A stretch of 64,000 bases of DNA, taken from an uncultured Aquimarina sp. (lineage in GTDB: Bacteria; Bacteroidota; Bacteroidia; Flavobacteriales; Flavobacteriaceae). Positions 1 through 8,945 of this stretch are shown in pieces. Location: contig CANMSO010000001.1 of NCBI GenBank assembly GCA_947500545.1, forward strand, positions 682,001 to 746,000, written 5' to 3'. Position numbers and translations under genes: made by a program. The notes under the pieces were generated by a model. That model was not told the DNA's origin, searched no databases, and saw only the letters and a list, made by a program, of their open reading frames with translations. The stretch's first letter is position 1. The number at the start of each line of letters is the position of its first letter.

Positions 1-540
1 ATACGCCATTAATATAGCTTCGGTACCTGTACTACAAGCAGAGGAATTGGTGGTTACAATATTTCCGCAACCCAACATTCCTCCTAAAAAAGCACTAATC
101 CCGCTTGCCATAGTTTGAATAACGGTATTACTGCCTAATCGTCTTACTTTACCTTCATCCACTTTGTGAATAGCTTCTCTAAATTTATCTACTCCCAAAA
201 TTCCCGTGCCAAATATTACTCCTGCATCCCATAACGGAGTGTCTGAATCATTTACGGATAGTTTGGCATTTCTCCATGCATCAAGACCGGCTATTACACC
301 ATATTCCACCCCAGAAGCATTCAATCCTCGTAATTGAATTTGATTAAAGTAATTATTTAAGTAATCTTTTTTATATACTGGATATCCAGCTATTTGACAT
401 GAAAAATTTAATTCATTCAATTCTTCAATATACTTCACTCCGCTAGTACCATTCTGAATAGCTGCATTAAAATCTGAAACGTTCATTCCATTTGGAGAAA
501 CAACACCTAAACCTGTTATAACTACACGTCGTTTATTCAT
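1..540 (-). CDS. Beta-ketoacyl-ACP synthase (FabF/FabB-like), N-terminal 180 residues, cut by window edge
   Basis: Reading the minus strand from the ATG at 538-540 gives an open frame of 180 codons to the window edge. It starts MNKRRVVITGLGVVSPNG, the classic thiolase-fold start of ketoacyl-ACP synthases, and carries the nucleophile motif NSSACSTGTEAI with Cys169. The family condenses malonyl-ACP with an acyl starter; the two His residues of the triad would lie in the missing C-terminal half. It is the last visible gene of the minus-strand polyketide operon and overlaps the upstream hydrolase stop by 8 nt, which suggests translational coupling. The context (dehydratase, FabI-type reductase, type III PKS) suggests it serves a dedicated acyl or polyketide route rather than housekeeping FabF; that part is inference. 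Confidence 0.93.
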   Translation of the reverse strand, partial: MNKRRVVITGLGVVSPNGMNVSDFNAAIQNGTSGVKYIEELNELNFSCQIAGYPVYKKDYLNNYFNQIQLRGLNASGVEYGVIAGLDAWRNAKLSVNDSDTPLWDAGVIFGTGILGVDKFREAIHKVDEGKVRRLGSNTVIQTMASGISAFLGGMLGCGNIVTTNSSACSTGTEAILMAY

Positions 541-1432
541 GATCATTAGCAGAATTAATAATTGAAATTATTTTCTGTCTTCCTTTTTTAGCCTCTTGCA
601 TTATAGGTAGTATTGGCCATACATGTGGCATATCTTTGCCGATAATTAACTCGATGTCTACTCCCTCTTGTTTAGCTTTATCCATAAATAATTCCTGATC
701 TGGCGTAAAAATGTCATATTCTGAACTAAATAGGTGTACCGGAGGGAAGTTCTTAAGTGATCCATAGATTGGTGAAATCAATGCATCGGTTAATGGTACA
801 TCTCCCAATAACATTTTTTTAGCAGAGGATACACCATTATAACTTAAAATAAGATCTAAGGGGTCCATTTCTTTAACCTTGGGATTGGTAAGAGATGCAT
901 CTATTAATGGTGAGATAGGGATTAATCGATTTGGAAGTTCAATTTTTTCTTTTAATAATCGTTGAGTAAGTGTCAAAATTAAGTTTCCACCTGCAGAATC
1001 TCCCAAAAGGATAATTTTGGAAGGGTCATATTCCTTTATTGCCTCGAGATAAGCATTAAACACATTATCTGTTACCTCTTTTATTTTGTATTCCGGCGCT
1101 TTGGGGTAATCTACCATCCATGCAGTAGATTTTGTGGCCTTAGCAATTTTTGAAATCGCTATCCAATTCTCTCTTGTTGGTCCATACACGAAGGCTCCGC
1201 CATGGCAGTAGAATAGCAATAGATTTGTAGTTTTATTTTTAGGGATAATACTGGTTATTAAAGTTTCCTTTATTTTTTTAGTCTCAAATGTGCTTCCAGA
1301 TAATAACCACTTATTAGGACGAAGGATATTCTGTTTTCTTTTCTTTTTATAATCAATAGGATCTTGAGACCAAGATCGCTTCTCCCCCTTTAGTTTAAGT
1401 ACTAATTTTACTATTGAATACCCTATACTCAT
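533..1432 (-). CDS. Alpha/beta hydrolase of the HSL (GDXG) esterase family
   Basis: A 299-residue alpha/beta hydrolase. The oxyanion-hole motif HGGAF is at 77-81, the nucleophile elbow GDSAGG has Ser146, and the likely acid and base are Asp240 (in SSEYD) and His270 (in MPHVW), completing a hormone-sensitive-lipase-type triad. There is no signal peptide, so it is probably cytoplasmic. The frame extends upstream to a GTG at 1462, but that would overlap the dehydratase gene by 20 nt; the ATG at 1432, 10 nt after the dehydratase stop, is the better start. Its place between the FabZ-like and ketoacyl-synthase genes suggests it releases or edits an acyl or polyketide ester. The substrate cannot be told from sequence. 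Confidence 0.88.
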   Translation of the reverse strand: MSIGYSIVKLVLKLKGEKRSWSQDPIDYKKKRKQNILRPNKWLLSGSTFETKKIKETLITSIIPKNKTTNLLLFYCHGGAFVYGPTRENWIAISKIAKATKSTAWMVDYPKAPEYKIKEVTDNVFNAYLEAIKEYDPSKIILLGDSAGGNLILTLTQRLLKEKIELPNRLIPISPLIDASLTNPKVKEMDPLDLILSYNGVSSAKKMLLGDVPLTDALISPIYGSLKNFPPVHLFSSEYDIFTPDQELFMDKAKQEGVDIELIIGKDMPHVWPILPIMQEAKKGRQKIISIINSANDHE

Positions 1433-1442
1433 ATTGTATTTA

Positions 1443-1904
1443 TTATTTCTTGAATGCAACACCGGCCACTATACCTTTTGCAACCACAATCCCATCAGTA
1501 TTGTACATGCTTACATTGCATTTGAGTTTATTAAATCTGAAATATACCTTTTCTGATACCACAGATATTTTTTCCCCAGGAAAAACGGGTTTATAAAAAT
1601 TCATTTCGGTACTTGTCATTGCTACCGCAATTTTATTTTGATCCCAATTGTCACCAAGAAGATAAATACCAAAACAAGCCATTCCTATTTGAGCCATACA
1701 TTCGGTAAGAATAACTCCAGGAGTTACAGGATTATCCTTAAAATGACCTTCATAGAAATATTCATCATCCCTGAACGTATAGCTGCCTTTAATATGGTCA
1801 TTATCCAACTCAAGAATTTCATCAACAAACAAAAACGGCTTGGTGTAGGGTAATTCTTTTATAATATCTGGTCTAATCAAAATTCGTGTTTTTAAAATGC
1901 ACAT
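1443..1904 (-). CDS. FabZ-like 3-hydroxyacyl-ACP dehydratase (hotdog fold)
   Basis: A 153-residue single hotdog-domain protein. The FabZ signature is clear: PFLFVDEI near residue 24, then GHFKDNPVTPGV with catalytic His54, and Glu68 in ILTECMAQ, exactly the 14-residue His-Glu spacing of FabZ. It should dehydrate a beta-hydroxyacyl-ACP or a related thioester. The N-terminus (MCILKTRILIRPDIIKELPY) matches the family's usual lead-in, supporting the ATG at 1904, which overlaps the lipoprotein gene upstream by 13 nt. It sits in the middle of the type III PKS operon with a ketoacyl synthase and an enoyl-reductase-like SDR, so together they look like a private fatty-acid-type elongation set. Confidence 0.88.
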   Translation of the reverse strand: MCILKTRILIRPDIIKELPYTKPFLFVDEILELDNDHIKGSYTFRDDEYFYEGHFKDNPVTPGVILTECMAQIGMACFGIYLLGDNWDQNKIAVAMTSTEMNFYKPVFPGEKISVVSEKVYFRFNKLKCNVSMYNTDGIVVAKGIVAGVAFKK

Positions 1905-2380
1905 CCACTTGGTAGCGGTTGTTGGGTTGCTAATGGACTTGCAAAAGTTTTATCCAGAGTACTTTTTTGAAAACCATTTTCTGGACTTCCTTTAAATACT
2001 TTATCACTATATCCGCTTGTGTTCATATGAGCTCGTATATATACAATTTGATCTTTTGTAATCGTAACCGGACCTCCTGATCTCACAAAAGGCTGCTCGT
2101 TTACATGACTATGGGCCAAAACTCTTCTATACAATAATTCCCCTTCTGGAGAAATGACTTCCCACCAATCTGCATATTGATTACATCCTGTATCTGGGCT
2201 TTTAACACCTACATTAAATGAATACTTATTTTCCTCACCTGTAAACGAAACACTAACGATCTCAGCTACTGCGTCGTTTCCGATATCTGGTGTGTTGTTT
2301 TCGGCCGTACTATTATCTTCCTTACAAGATATAGCAGCATATATTATCAAAGGAAAACAAAAGAAAATTAAATTTTTCAT
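1892..2380 (-). CDS. Lipoprotein of unknown function in the PKS operon
   Basis: A 162-residue protein with a short lipoprotein signal peptide: hydrophobic stretch then AAISC, lipidation at Cys19, followed by an acidic tether (KEDNSTAENN) that suggests outer-membrane or surface sorting. The rest looks like a small all-beta domain with two later cysteines (Cys in DTGCNQY and in the final PSGCAF), which could form a disulfide. I do not recognise the family. The gene overlaps the dehydratase by 13 nt and follows the SDR by 17 nt, so it is co-transcribed with the polyketide genes. A role in carrying or exporting the product is possible but only suggested by position. Confidence 0.8.
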   Translation of the reverse strand: MKNLIFFCFPLIIYAAISCKEDNSTAENNTPDIGNDAVAEIVSVSFTGEENKYSFNVGVKSPDTGCNQYADWWEVISPEGELLYRRVLAHSHVNEQPFVRSGGPVTITKDQIVYIRAHMNTSGYSDKVFKGSPENGFQKSTLDKTFASPLATQQPLPSGCAF

Positions 2381-2397
2381 AGTATTTAGTTAAATAA

Positions 2398-3189
2398 TTA
2401 ATTCAAATGCTCACCTCCATTTACAGGAATCACACAACCATTAATCCAGGAAGCTTCATCTTTGCATAATAGATAAGCAGCATTGGCAACGTCTTGTGCA
2501 GTGGTTATGCGATTAAAAGGATTACGTTCTACACTATGCTCTATAATTTTTTCATAGCCCGGAATCATTCTCAATGATTGGGTGTCTACAGCTCCAGGTT
2601 GTAAACAATTAGCTCTAACTCCGTACGGAGCAAATTCTAGAGCCATACTTCTTGTAATAGCCTCTAAAGCTACTTTTGCAGCAGAAACAGCGGCATAATT
2701 CTTCCATGCTTTTTTATTTCCTTCACTGGTAAAAGATATAACCCGTGTGTCATTAGCAAATAATTGAGAGTCGAAAACAGATTTTACCCAATCATATAAA
2801 CTTATTGCCATGGCATCAATAGTAAGATGAAAATCGTCGTTCTTCAATGTATGTTCTGCATCTGTCATTGGTTTCAGATTTCCCTTCGCTACACTATGTA
2901 TTAGCGTTTTTATGCTTCCATTATTTATATTTTTCTTGATTATAAGAATAACCTCTTCACGTTTTTCGGGTTTTAAAAGATCAACATTAAAAGACATAAA
3001 CTCTACTCCTAACCTTTTGATTTCGTTAAAATCATTTTCAATCTGATCTAACTCACCTTTACGGTTGCGATGTACTATAATGATATTCATCCCATGAAAA
3101 GCCAATTTTTTGGCGGTTGCAAGCCCAAGGCCCGTGCTTCCACCAAGTATTAAAGCCCACTCATTTTTGTCTTTAAAGTCCTTATTCAT
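2398..3189 (-). CDS. SDR oxidoreductase with FabI-type Y-x6-K active site (enoyl-ACP-reductase-like)
   Basis: A 263-residue Rossmann oxidoreductase. The cofactor loop is GGSTGLG at 16-22. The active-site Tyr165 and Lys172 are separated by six residues, as in FabI/FabL enoyl-ACP reductases, instead of the three of classical SDRs. The C-terminal part (YLLCKDEASWINGCVIPVNGG) is the usual SDR ending. The family reduces enoyl thioesters or ketones with NAD(P)H. Being next to a FabZ-like dehydratase and a ketoacyl synthase favours enoyl reduction in the same pathway. The start at 3189 leaves 47 nt to the PKS stop. A ketoreductase role cannot be excluded. Confidence 0.88.
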   Translation of the reverse strand: MNKDFKDKNEWALILGGSTGLGLATAKKLAFHGMNIIIVHRNRKGELDQIENDFNEIKRLGVEFMSFNVDLLKPEKREEVILIIKKNINNGSIKTLIHSVAKGNLKPMTDAEHTLKNDDFHLTIDAMAISLYDWVKSVFDSQLFANDTRVISFTSEGNKKAWKNYAAVSAAKVALEAITRSMALEFAPYGVRANCLQPGAVDTQSLRMIPGYEKIIEHSVERNPFNRITTAQDVANAAYLLCKDEASWINGCVIPVNGGEHLN

Positions 3190-3236
3190 AATATATGATT
3201 TCTGAATGAACAGAAATTAATAATTTTTAATTCAAA

Positions 3237-4289
3237 CTACCATTCTAACAATATTCGTTGTGCAGAAAATCCAGGTCCGAAACTAAGCATTAATCCTGTA
3301 TCTCCTGGTTTTGGATCTCGATCCATGAAACGTTCTAGCACATATAAAACTGTGGCACTGCTCATGTTACCATACTGCATTAAAACTTCTTTTGTGTCAT
3401 CAATATTCTTACCCAAATGCCCAAAGAGTTCTTCTACGGTTTGTACAATTTTTTTTCCACCCGGATGAAAAACGAGGTGGTCTATCTCCTCGATGGTTTT
3501 GTCATATTTCTGTAAAAAAGGGTGTATAACATTAGGAAAATGCTCGGCTATTTTTCCTGGAACTTCTGGATCTAAAACCATTTGTAACCCTCCATTTGTT
3601 AATTTAAAACCCATCATTGTTGTGGCATCATAAAAATGATACATTTCATCTCCTATAATTTTTGGACCTACTGCATCTTCCTCTGAGGATAGTAGCGTAC
3701 AAGCTGCACCGTCACCAAATATTGCTGAGCTAACCATATTAGTCATACTAAAATCATCTAGCTGAAATGTTGCTGTAGGTGATTCTACTGCAATTACAGC
3801 CGCTCGCTTACCCGGATTTGATTTGAGAAAATTTCTAGCATAAATAATCCCAGATACGCCTGCTGCACAACCCATTTCGGTTACAGGTAGTCGCACAACG
3901 TCTTGACGCAGACCAAGATCATTGATAATAAAAGCATCAAGTGATGGTATCATAATACCAGTACAACTTACTGTAATGATGTAATCCAAAGATTTTGGGT
4001 TCCAATCTACTTTGTTTAATGCCTTTTGAAGAACGGATGTGCCCAGTTTTTTTATCTCACGGATATAAATATCATTTTTTTGCTCAAATGATGTGGCAGA
4101 AAATACTTCTTCAATACTCATGATACCATAACGCCTAGCTACAGCTGCATTTTCAAAAATTTTAAGAACTTTTCGTCTGAAACGATCTTCTTTACTTGAT
4201 AACCATTGGGAAACAAAAGGTAATATTTCTTTAGTTTCTCTCATGTATTGCGGTAGTTGTTTTGCTACTGCGGCAATTTTTACTTCCAA
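3237..4289 (-). CDS. Type III polyketide synthase (chalcone/stilbene synthase-like)
   Basis: A 350-residue chain, the usual length for bacterial type III PKSs. The catalytic triad is visible: Cys141 in TEMGCAAG, His275 in VFHPGGKK and Asn308 in YGNMSSATV. The closing GPGFSAQRILLEW is the standard C-terminal loop. These homodimers extend an acyl-CoA starter with malonyl-CoA and cyclise it to resorcinols, pyrones or phloroglucinol (the Zobellia enzyme of this type makes phloroglucinol). The methyltransferase and FAD oxidoreductase upstream are the usual tailoring partners in flavobacterial clusters. Starter and product cannot be told from sequence. The gene begins 19 nt after the methyltransferase stop, within the operon. 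Confidence 0.95.
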   Translation of the reverse strand: MEVKIAAVAKQLPQYMRETKEILPFVSQWLSSKEDRFRRKVLKIFENAAVARRYGIMSIEEVFSATSFEQKNDIYIREIKKLGTSVLQKALNKVDWNPKSLDYIITVSCTGIMIPSLDAFIINDLGLRQDVVRLPVTEMGCAAGVSGIIYARNFLKSNPGKRAAVIAVESPTATFQLDDFSMTNMVSSAIFGDGAACTLLSSEEDAVGPKIIGDEMYHFYDATTMMGFKLTNGGLQMVLDPEVPGKIAEHFPNVIHPFLQKYDKTIEEIDHLVFHPGGKKIVQTVEELFGHLGKNIDDTKEVLMQYGNMSSATVLYVLERFMDRDPKPGDTGLMLSFGPGFSAQRILLEW

Positions 4290-4308
4290 ATTTTCTTACT
4301 TTTTTAAT

Positions 4309-5031
4309 TTATGCACGAGTGGTTTCTACAATCCATCGATATCGAAATGCCCATTGCCAATCAATCTTGTATTTTTTAAGACGAAGCTCTTCTGCGTACA
4401 TTTTTAGTTCTTGTTTTTTGAATCCTCGTTTTATAGAGATAAGTCCGTCATTCTTGGCAATATGTCCCCTAATAAAAAATAAACTAAACAATTTAAAAAG
4501 ATAATAGGCCACCCTACTTCTATGCAGGTCATTTATTACTACTCCAATTGTGGCAAGTTCAATAGATTTGTTCATTACCCTTTTTATTTCTTCGCATTTA
4601 AGGTGATGTAACGTTAAGGTACAAATAACTATATCACACGTTAGCTCTGACCTTTCTATCTCTAAAAGGTCTAATTTTGAAAACGTTATTTCTGGATACG
4701 AGGTGCTTAATTTTTTTGCATAAGATAAGCTTTTCTCATTCAAATCAACGCCTATCAATTTTACGTTTTCTTTTTTTGATCTAAATGATTTAGCAATGGC
4801 TCTTAACATTTCTCCATCACCGCATCCCAGATCTATAATAGTGTATTCTTCTTTTATAGGGTTGGTTGCTCTAATCAATTTATGAACAGCTCGTATTGTA
4901 ATATTGTTACCTCCCAACATTTTATTAACTCTAGAAATATCCGATAAAGCTATTTTTAGGTCAGTTTCTTCCACAGATGGGTCGTCCATTATCTCCTTTT
5001 CTGTACTTCTATATTTTAAATTAACTAACAT
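4309..5031 (-). CDS. Class I SAM-dependent methyltransferase
   Basis: A 240-residue Rossmann methyltransferase. Motif I IIDLGCGDGE (about 65-74) and the acidic ribose-binding loop GVDLNE at 95-100 are clear, followed by a motif II/III-like LTCDIVICTLTLHHL. It would methylate O or C of a small molecule. The start overlaps the FAD oxidoreductase stop by 7 nt and the stop lies just upstream of the type III PKS, an order seen repeatedly in Bacteroidota type III PKS loci, so the PKS product or its precursor is the likely substrate. The C-terminal third has a conserved basic/aromatic pattern (QWAFRYRWIVETT) that may shape the substrate pocket. Confidence 0.92.
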   Translation of the reverse strand: MLVNLKYRSTEKEIMDDPSVEETDLKIALSDISRVNKMLGGNNITIRAVHKLIRATNPIKEEYTIIDLGCGDGEMLRAIAKSFRSKKENVKLIGVDLNEKSLSYAKKLSTSYPEITFSKLDLLEIERSELTCDIVICTLTLHHLKCEEIKRVMNKSIELATIGVVINDLHRSRVAYYLFKLFSLFFIRGHIAKNDGLISIKRGFKKQELKMYAEELRLKKYKIDWQWAFRYRWIVETTRA

Positions 5032-6170
5032 ACTAAAGGATCTCCGTGGGTTTGTTTAATAATTTTGGGTACTATTGAGGGCAAAATATGAGCAATTTTA
5101 TATGATAAGAACTGTAAGCCATCATTCAATAATACTTTCTGTAATAATCTCCCAAAATATAATCTTCTGGAGAAAGTTTTTTGCCATTGTTTAAGATAAA
5201 CTTTTTCTATTTCTTTTCTTGTCAATGCTGAAGTTTTATTATGGTTTTCAATCAATAACTCGGATAGCATCTGTGCACTCTGTATAGCCATAGCCATACC
5301 ATTACCACACAGAGGATGTATTAATCCGGCAGAGTCCCCTATCATAAATATGTGATTTTCTACTGGTTTCTTTTTTTCAAAATTAACCTGACTTATTGTA
5401 ATTGGTCTTTCAAATAACAGTTCGGCATCATTAAAAAAAGCTTTCAAATGAGGGTTTTGAAACATAATTTCTCTTTGAAATGTATCAATATCCTTATGTT
5501 TTTTAAAACTCTTGTAATTAACAAGAAAGCAGGCATTAACACGATCATTTTCTACCTTTGAAAGCCCACAATACCCTCCTGTAAAATTATGAAGGGCAAC
5601 GGTATCTGTATCAAATTTTGCTTTGTAATGGGCTTTAACTGCTAACCAAGGGGATTTTTTAGAGCTAAAAGTACGTTTTAGAGTCTTATCTAATATAGAA
5701 CGTTTACCATAAGCGCCAATAACATAATGACTTGTTAGTACTCGTTTTTGTTGGGTCACGATTTTAAAACCATTCGCTTTATACTGAACATCTATTACCT
5801 GGTCATTTATTAATTGCACTCCTAAAGTTTTTGCTTTTTTCCATAGATAGTAATCCAGAGTATATCTGCTTATTCCAAATCCACCCAGTGGTAGTTGACT
5901 ATTAATAGTATGCCCTTTTTGTGTACTTATAATGAATTTAGAGATTTCTACTGATTTAATAGCGTCCAAGTCTATATCCAAAAAATCGAAGTATGGTAAT
6001 ACTTCATTAGAAATATATTCTCCACAGACTTTATGTTTAGGATAGGTTTCTTTTTCAATTAGAGTAACCGAAATACCCTTTTTAGCCAAATGTATTGCAG
6101 AAGTTAATCCAGCTAATCCCCCACCAATAATAAGTATGTATGAATGTGTATTCATCAAATGAAGATACAT
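5025..6170 (-). CDS. FAD-dependent oxidoreductase of the geranylgeranyl-reductase/aromatic monooxygenase type
   Basis: A 381-residue flavoprotein. The N-terminus has the dinucleotide-binding motif GGGLAG at 16-21 and an acidic strand end (TLIEKE). KVCGEYIS matches the KxCGxxxS motif of the geranylgeranyl reductase group, and GDSAGLIHPLCGNGM near residue 277 is the second FAD motif. It is probably the tailoring oxidase or reductase for the type III PKS product and is the first gene of the operon. Two starts are possible, ATG at 6170 or at 6155; neither has a clear Shine-Dalgarno site. The gene starts only 13 nt after a strong terminator of the preceding OmpA gene, so where its own promoter lies is unclear. 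Confidence 0.9.
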   Translation of the reverse strand: MYLHLMNTHSYILIIGGGLAGLTSAIHLAKKGISVTLIEKETYPKHKVCGEYISNEVLPYFDFLDIDLDAIKSVEISKFIISTQKGHTINSQLPLGGFGISRYTLDYYLWKKAKTLGVQLINDQVIDVQYKANGFKIVTQQKRVLTSHYVIGAYGKRSILDKTLKRTFSSKKSPWLAVKAHYKAKFDTDTVALHNFTGGYCGLSKVENDRVNACFLVNYKSFKKHKDIDTFQREIMFQNPHLKAFFNDAELLFERPITISQVNFEKKKPVENHIFMIGDSAGLIHPLCGNGMAMAIQSAQMLSELLIENHNKTSALTRKEIEKVYLKQWQKTFSRRLYFGRLLQKVLLNDGLQFLSYKIAHILPSIVPKIIKQTHGDPLVC

Positions 6171-6183
6171 AAAATTTAGGCAT

Positions 6184-6214
6184 AAAAAAATCCCGACTAA
6201 TTAGTCGGGATTTT
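6184..6214 (-). terminator. Rho-independent terminator of the OmpA-like gene
   Basis: A perfect palindrome (TCCCGACTAA followed directly by its reverse complement) with A/T-rich flanks; read on the minus strand it ends in a run of seven T. It lies 22 nt after the stop of the OmpA-like gene and just before the polyketide operon, so it should insulate the two. Confidence 0.85.
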
Positions 6215-6235
6215 AAAAGTTTTATTGCAAATAAA

Positions 6236-6928
6236 TTATTGTTTCACTTGCTCCTGAGCATCTTTTTTCATTTTCTCGTTGGCAACAATTCCAAGCTCAA
6301 CTCTTCTGTTTTTTGCTCTTCCTTCTGGAGTAGCGTTGTCATACTTTGGAAGCGTTTCTCCGTGAGCGTATATAGTTAAACGACTTTTACTTATTCCTTG
6401 TGATACAAGATAGTCTGCTACAGCATTTGCTCTTTTTTGAGATAAAGTCATATTATAATTATCATCACCAGAGCTATCTGTATGTCCTTCTACAATAATG
6501 TTTGTATCAGGATATTCTTTAAAAATACCAGCTAGTTTATTTAAGTTAGCTTTAGACTTAGCGTTAACATTAGACTTGTTAGTGTCAAAATATACCCCAC
6601 TATTTTCATCAAATACTACATCAATACCCTCGCCTACTCTTGTAACTTCTGCTCCTGGTATTTCAGATTCGATTTTTTGAGCTTGTTTATCCATTTGCTT
6701 ACCGATAACTCCACCGGCTACACCACCTACTACTCCTCCAAGTACCGCACCCAAAGCAGAGTTTTTACCTTTTACATTGTTGCCAATAATTCCTCCTAAT
6801 ACAGCTCCGGCAGCTGTACCAATTACAGCTCCTTTTTGCGTATTATTAGCATTCTGAACAGCATCACAACTAGTAAGCAGTGCTACTGCGGTCATTGCAA
6901 CGATTACCTTTTTAAAATTTGTATTCAT
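6236..6928 (-). CDS. OmpA-family lipoprotein with glycine-zipper segment
   Basis: A 230-residue envelope protein. The signal peptide ends in LLTSC (lipidation at Cys21). Residues about 32-80 form a glycine-zipper stretch (repeated GxxxG with Ala/Val), likely membrane-associated. The C-terminal OmpA domain contains VEGHTDSSGDD, NMTLSQKRA and GRAKNRRVEL, the peptidoglycan-binding motifs. Expected role: tethering the outer membrane to peptidoglycan. It follows the lipocalin-like lipoprotein gene by 16 nt, so the two are one transcription unit ended by the hairpin at 6184-6214. The charged tail (EKMKKDAQEQVKQ) extends past the domain. Confidence 0.93.
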   Translation of the reverse strand: MNTNFKKVIVAMTAVALLTSCDAVQNANNTQKGAVIGTAAGAVLGGIIGNNVKGKNSALGAVLGGVVGGVAGGVIGKQMDKQAQKIESEIPGAEVTRVGEGIDVVFDENSGVYFDTNKSNVNAKSKANLNKLAGIFKEYPDTNIIVEGHTDSSGDDNYNMTLSQKRANAVADYLVSQGISKSRLTIYAHGETLPKYDNATPEGRAKNRRVELGIVANEKMKKDAQEQVKQ

Positions 6929-6944
6929 CTTTTTTGGATTTGAG

Positions 6945-7424
6945 TTATTGTAGTTTGTTAAAATTCATTGTAATCACGAAAGGTTTCCCTTCCAGACTTA
7001 CCGTCATTGCCCATGTCATTGTAGCATCGTCAAGATGTTGTAATGCCATTCTATATCCAGCATTATTATTAGTACTTTTCTTCTTTTCGTTTATTGGTTT
7101 AAACATGAAGTAATAGACCCCATCTGCTTCTGGCTTTGGAATTGTAAACCTGAAGTTTCTTGCTCCTGTAGACGTACAACTACTTTGATTTACTTCATAT
7201 TTTCCAGTGTTATTATTAGGGATAAATTTCCACATACTACCTGTAAAGCATTCTGCAGAAGCATCATTATATAAATTTACATCAAATATACCAGAACGGT
7301 CATATGTAATGTTGTCTAATGACCACTCTCCTTTTAATGTTTTCTTAGCAGCAATAACAGTCTTTTGAGGTGCACTACAAGAAGCAAAAAATACAACCCC
7401 TAGTATTAAAATAAGTTTTTTCAT
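6945..7424 (-). CDS. Lipocalin-like lipoprotein
   Basis: A 159-residue protein starting MKKLILILGVVFFASCSAPQ, a lipoprotein signal with Cys16. An upstream extension to a TTG at 7490 would bury this signal, so the ATG at 7424 is preferred. After LKGEWSLDNI the chain has the alternating pattern of a small beta-barrel, as in flavobacterial lipocalin-like proteins; Cys residues in AECFTGS and SSCTSTG may pair. Expected outer-membrane-anchored, ligand unknown. It lies 16 nt upstream of the OmpA-like gene, a pairing I recall from other Flavobacteriaceae, suggesting a shared envelope role. Confidence 0.85.
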   Translation of the reverse strand: MKKLILILGVVFFASCSAPQKTVIAAKKTLKGEWSLDNITYDRSGIFDVNLYNDASAECFTGSMWKFIPNNNTGKYEVNQSSCTSTGARNFRFTIPKPEADGVYYFMFKPINEKKKSTNNNAGYRMALQHLDDATMTWAMTVSLEGKPFVITMNFNKLQ

Positions 7425-7607
7425 TGTTGTTGGTTTTATTTTATAAAAATAGCTAATAACGTTAACGTATCCAATATTATTATATTTCAAAATGACATTA
7501 CTAAAAATTGAAAAATAAACGAGTAAAATTAGACGAAGGGTAGAAAAATGGTGATAAAAAGTTGTTCTAATATAATAACGCCTAAAAACCTCTTCAATTG
7601 CATCCCT

Positions 7608-8930
7608 TTATGAATTTGATCTTGGTACCCTAAACAAAAGAAAAAGACCAACCACAAAAAATAATATTAGAAATAGAATAGCATTTCTAACGCTGCCTGT
7701 AGTTTCAGCCACAATACCATAGGATAACATACCTATTACAATACCAATTTTTTCTGAGACATCGTAAAAGCTAAAGTAAGAAGCTGTATCTATAGCGTCC
7801 TCTGGTAAGAATTTAGAATATGTAGATCGGGATAGTGCTTGTATACCTCCCATAATTAGTCCAACAATAGCTGCAGCTATATAGAATTGAAATGGTGTAG
7901 TTATGGTATAGGCATAAATACAGAGGCCTATCCAAATAAAGTTAAGGGTAATTAGTGTTCTTATGTTACCATATTTTGTTGAAGCTTTAGAAGTAAGAAA
8001 AGCCCCAAGAACTGCTACCAATTGGATTAATAATATACTAATAATTAGGCCTGTTGTGGCATCCTGATCTCCCCAATCAAGCTCTTCTATACCAAAATAA
8101 GTAGCAATAAGCATAATAGTTTGTACTGCCATGCTGTATACAAAAAAGGCACTAAGATATCTTCTAAGCCTTAAGTCATTTTTTAAGGCTTTCCAAATCA
8201 TTTTTAGCTCTTTGAAGCCATTAAAAATAATCGCTTTGGTTAAGGCTTCTTTTTTGTTTCCTTTGGGTAAATAGTAATATGTGTATTGGCTAAAAATGAT
8301 CCACCAAACTCCCACCATTACAAAGGATAATCTTGTTGGCGTTCCGGCATCTTCAAAACCAAACCATTCAAACTTCATGATCATGATCAAATTAATGATC
8401 AATAGTATTACACTTCCAATATACCCAAGCGAATATCCTTTGGCACTTATGGCATCTTGTTGTTTGGGAAAAGCAATATCTGGTAAGTATGAATTATAGA
8501 ATACTAAACTTGCCCAAAAGCCAATTAAACCAAAGAAATAGCAAAGCAATCCAAACCAAAGATTTTCTAATGAAAACCAATATAATCCAATACAAGAAAT
8601 CGCTCCTAAGTAGCAAAAGAACTTCAGGAAATTTTTCTTATTACCTACATAATCTGCTATCCCAGAAAGAAATGGACTAATAAAAGAAACCACCAAAAAG
8701 GCTAAGGCAGTCACATAACTAATTAAAGAGTCATTATTAAAATCAAACCCCAAAAAATGAACAGTATCACTAATGATATTGTCTTCTTCATCACGAATAA
8801 TAGTGAGTGCACCCCAAAAAATAGGGAAAATTGCAGAGGAAATAGTTAAATTATAAACAGAATTGGCCCAATCATAAAAAGCCCAGGCATTTAGTAGTTT
8901 CTTATGCCCTTTAGGTAGTATTTTGCTCAT
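7608..8930 (-). CDS. MFS transporter, UMF1 (Atg22-like) group
   Basis: A 440-residue polytopic membrane protein with about 12 hydrophobic segments. The N-terminal AWAFYDWANSVYNLTI is the hallmark of the UMF1/Atg22 branch of the major facilitator superfamily (YDWANS), and the motif GGIQALSRSTYSKFLPE near residue 360 is also typical. The branch is associated with efflux of amino acids or other small solutes, but the substrate is unknown here. The gene stands alone: 183 nt separate it from the lipocalin start and a terminator lies just upstream at 8946-8975. Confidence 0.92.
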   Translation of the reverse strand: MSKILPKGHKKLLNAWAFYDWANSVYNLTISSAIFPIFWGALTIIRDEEDNIISDTVHFLGFDFNNDSLISYVTALAFLVVSFISPFLSGIADYVGNKKNFLKFFCYLGAISCIGLYWFSLENLWFGLLCYFFGLIGFWASLVFYNSYLPDIAFPKQQDAISAKGYSLGYIGSVILLIINLIMIMKFEWFGFEDAGTPTRLSFVMVGVWWIIFSQYTYYYLPKGNKKEALTKAIIFNGFKELKMIWKALKNDLRLRRYLSAFFVYSMAVQTIMLIATYFGIEELDWGDQDATTGLIISILLIQLVAVLGAFLTSKASTKYGNIRTLITLNFIWIGLCIYAYTITTPFQFYIAAAIVGLIMGGIQALSRSTYSKFLPEDAIDTASYFSFYDVSEKIGIVIGMLSYGIVAETTGSVRNAILFLILFFVVGLFLLFRVPRSNS

Positions 8931-8945
8931 TGATTATATATTAAA

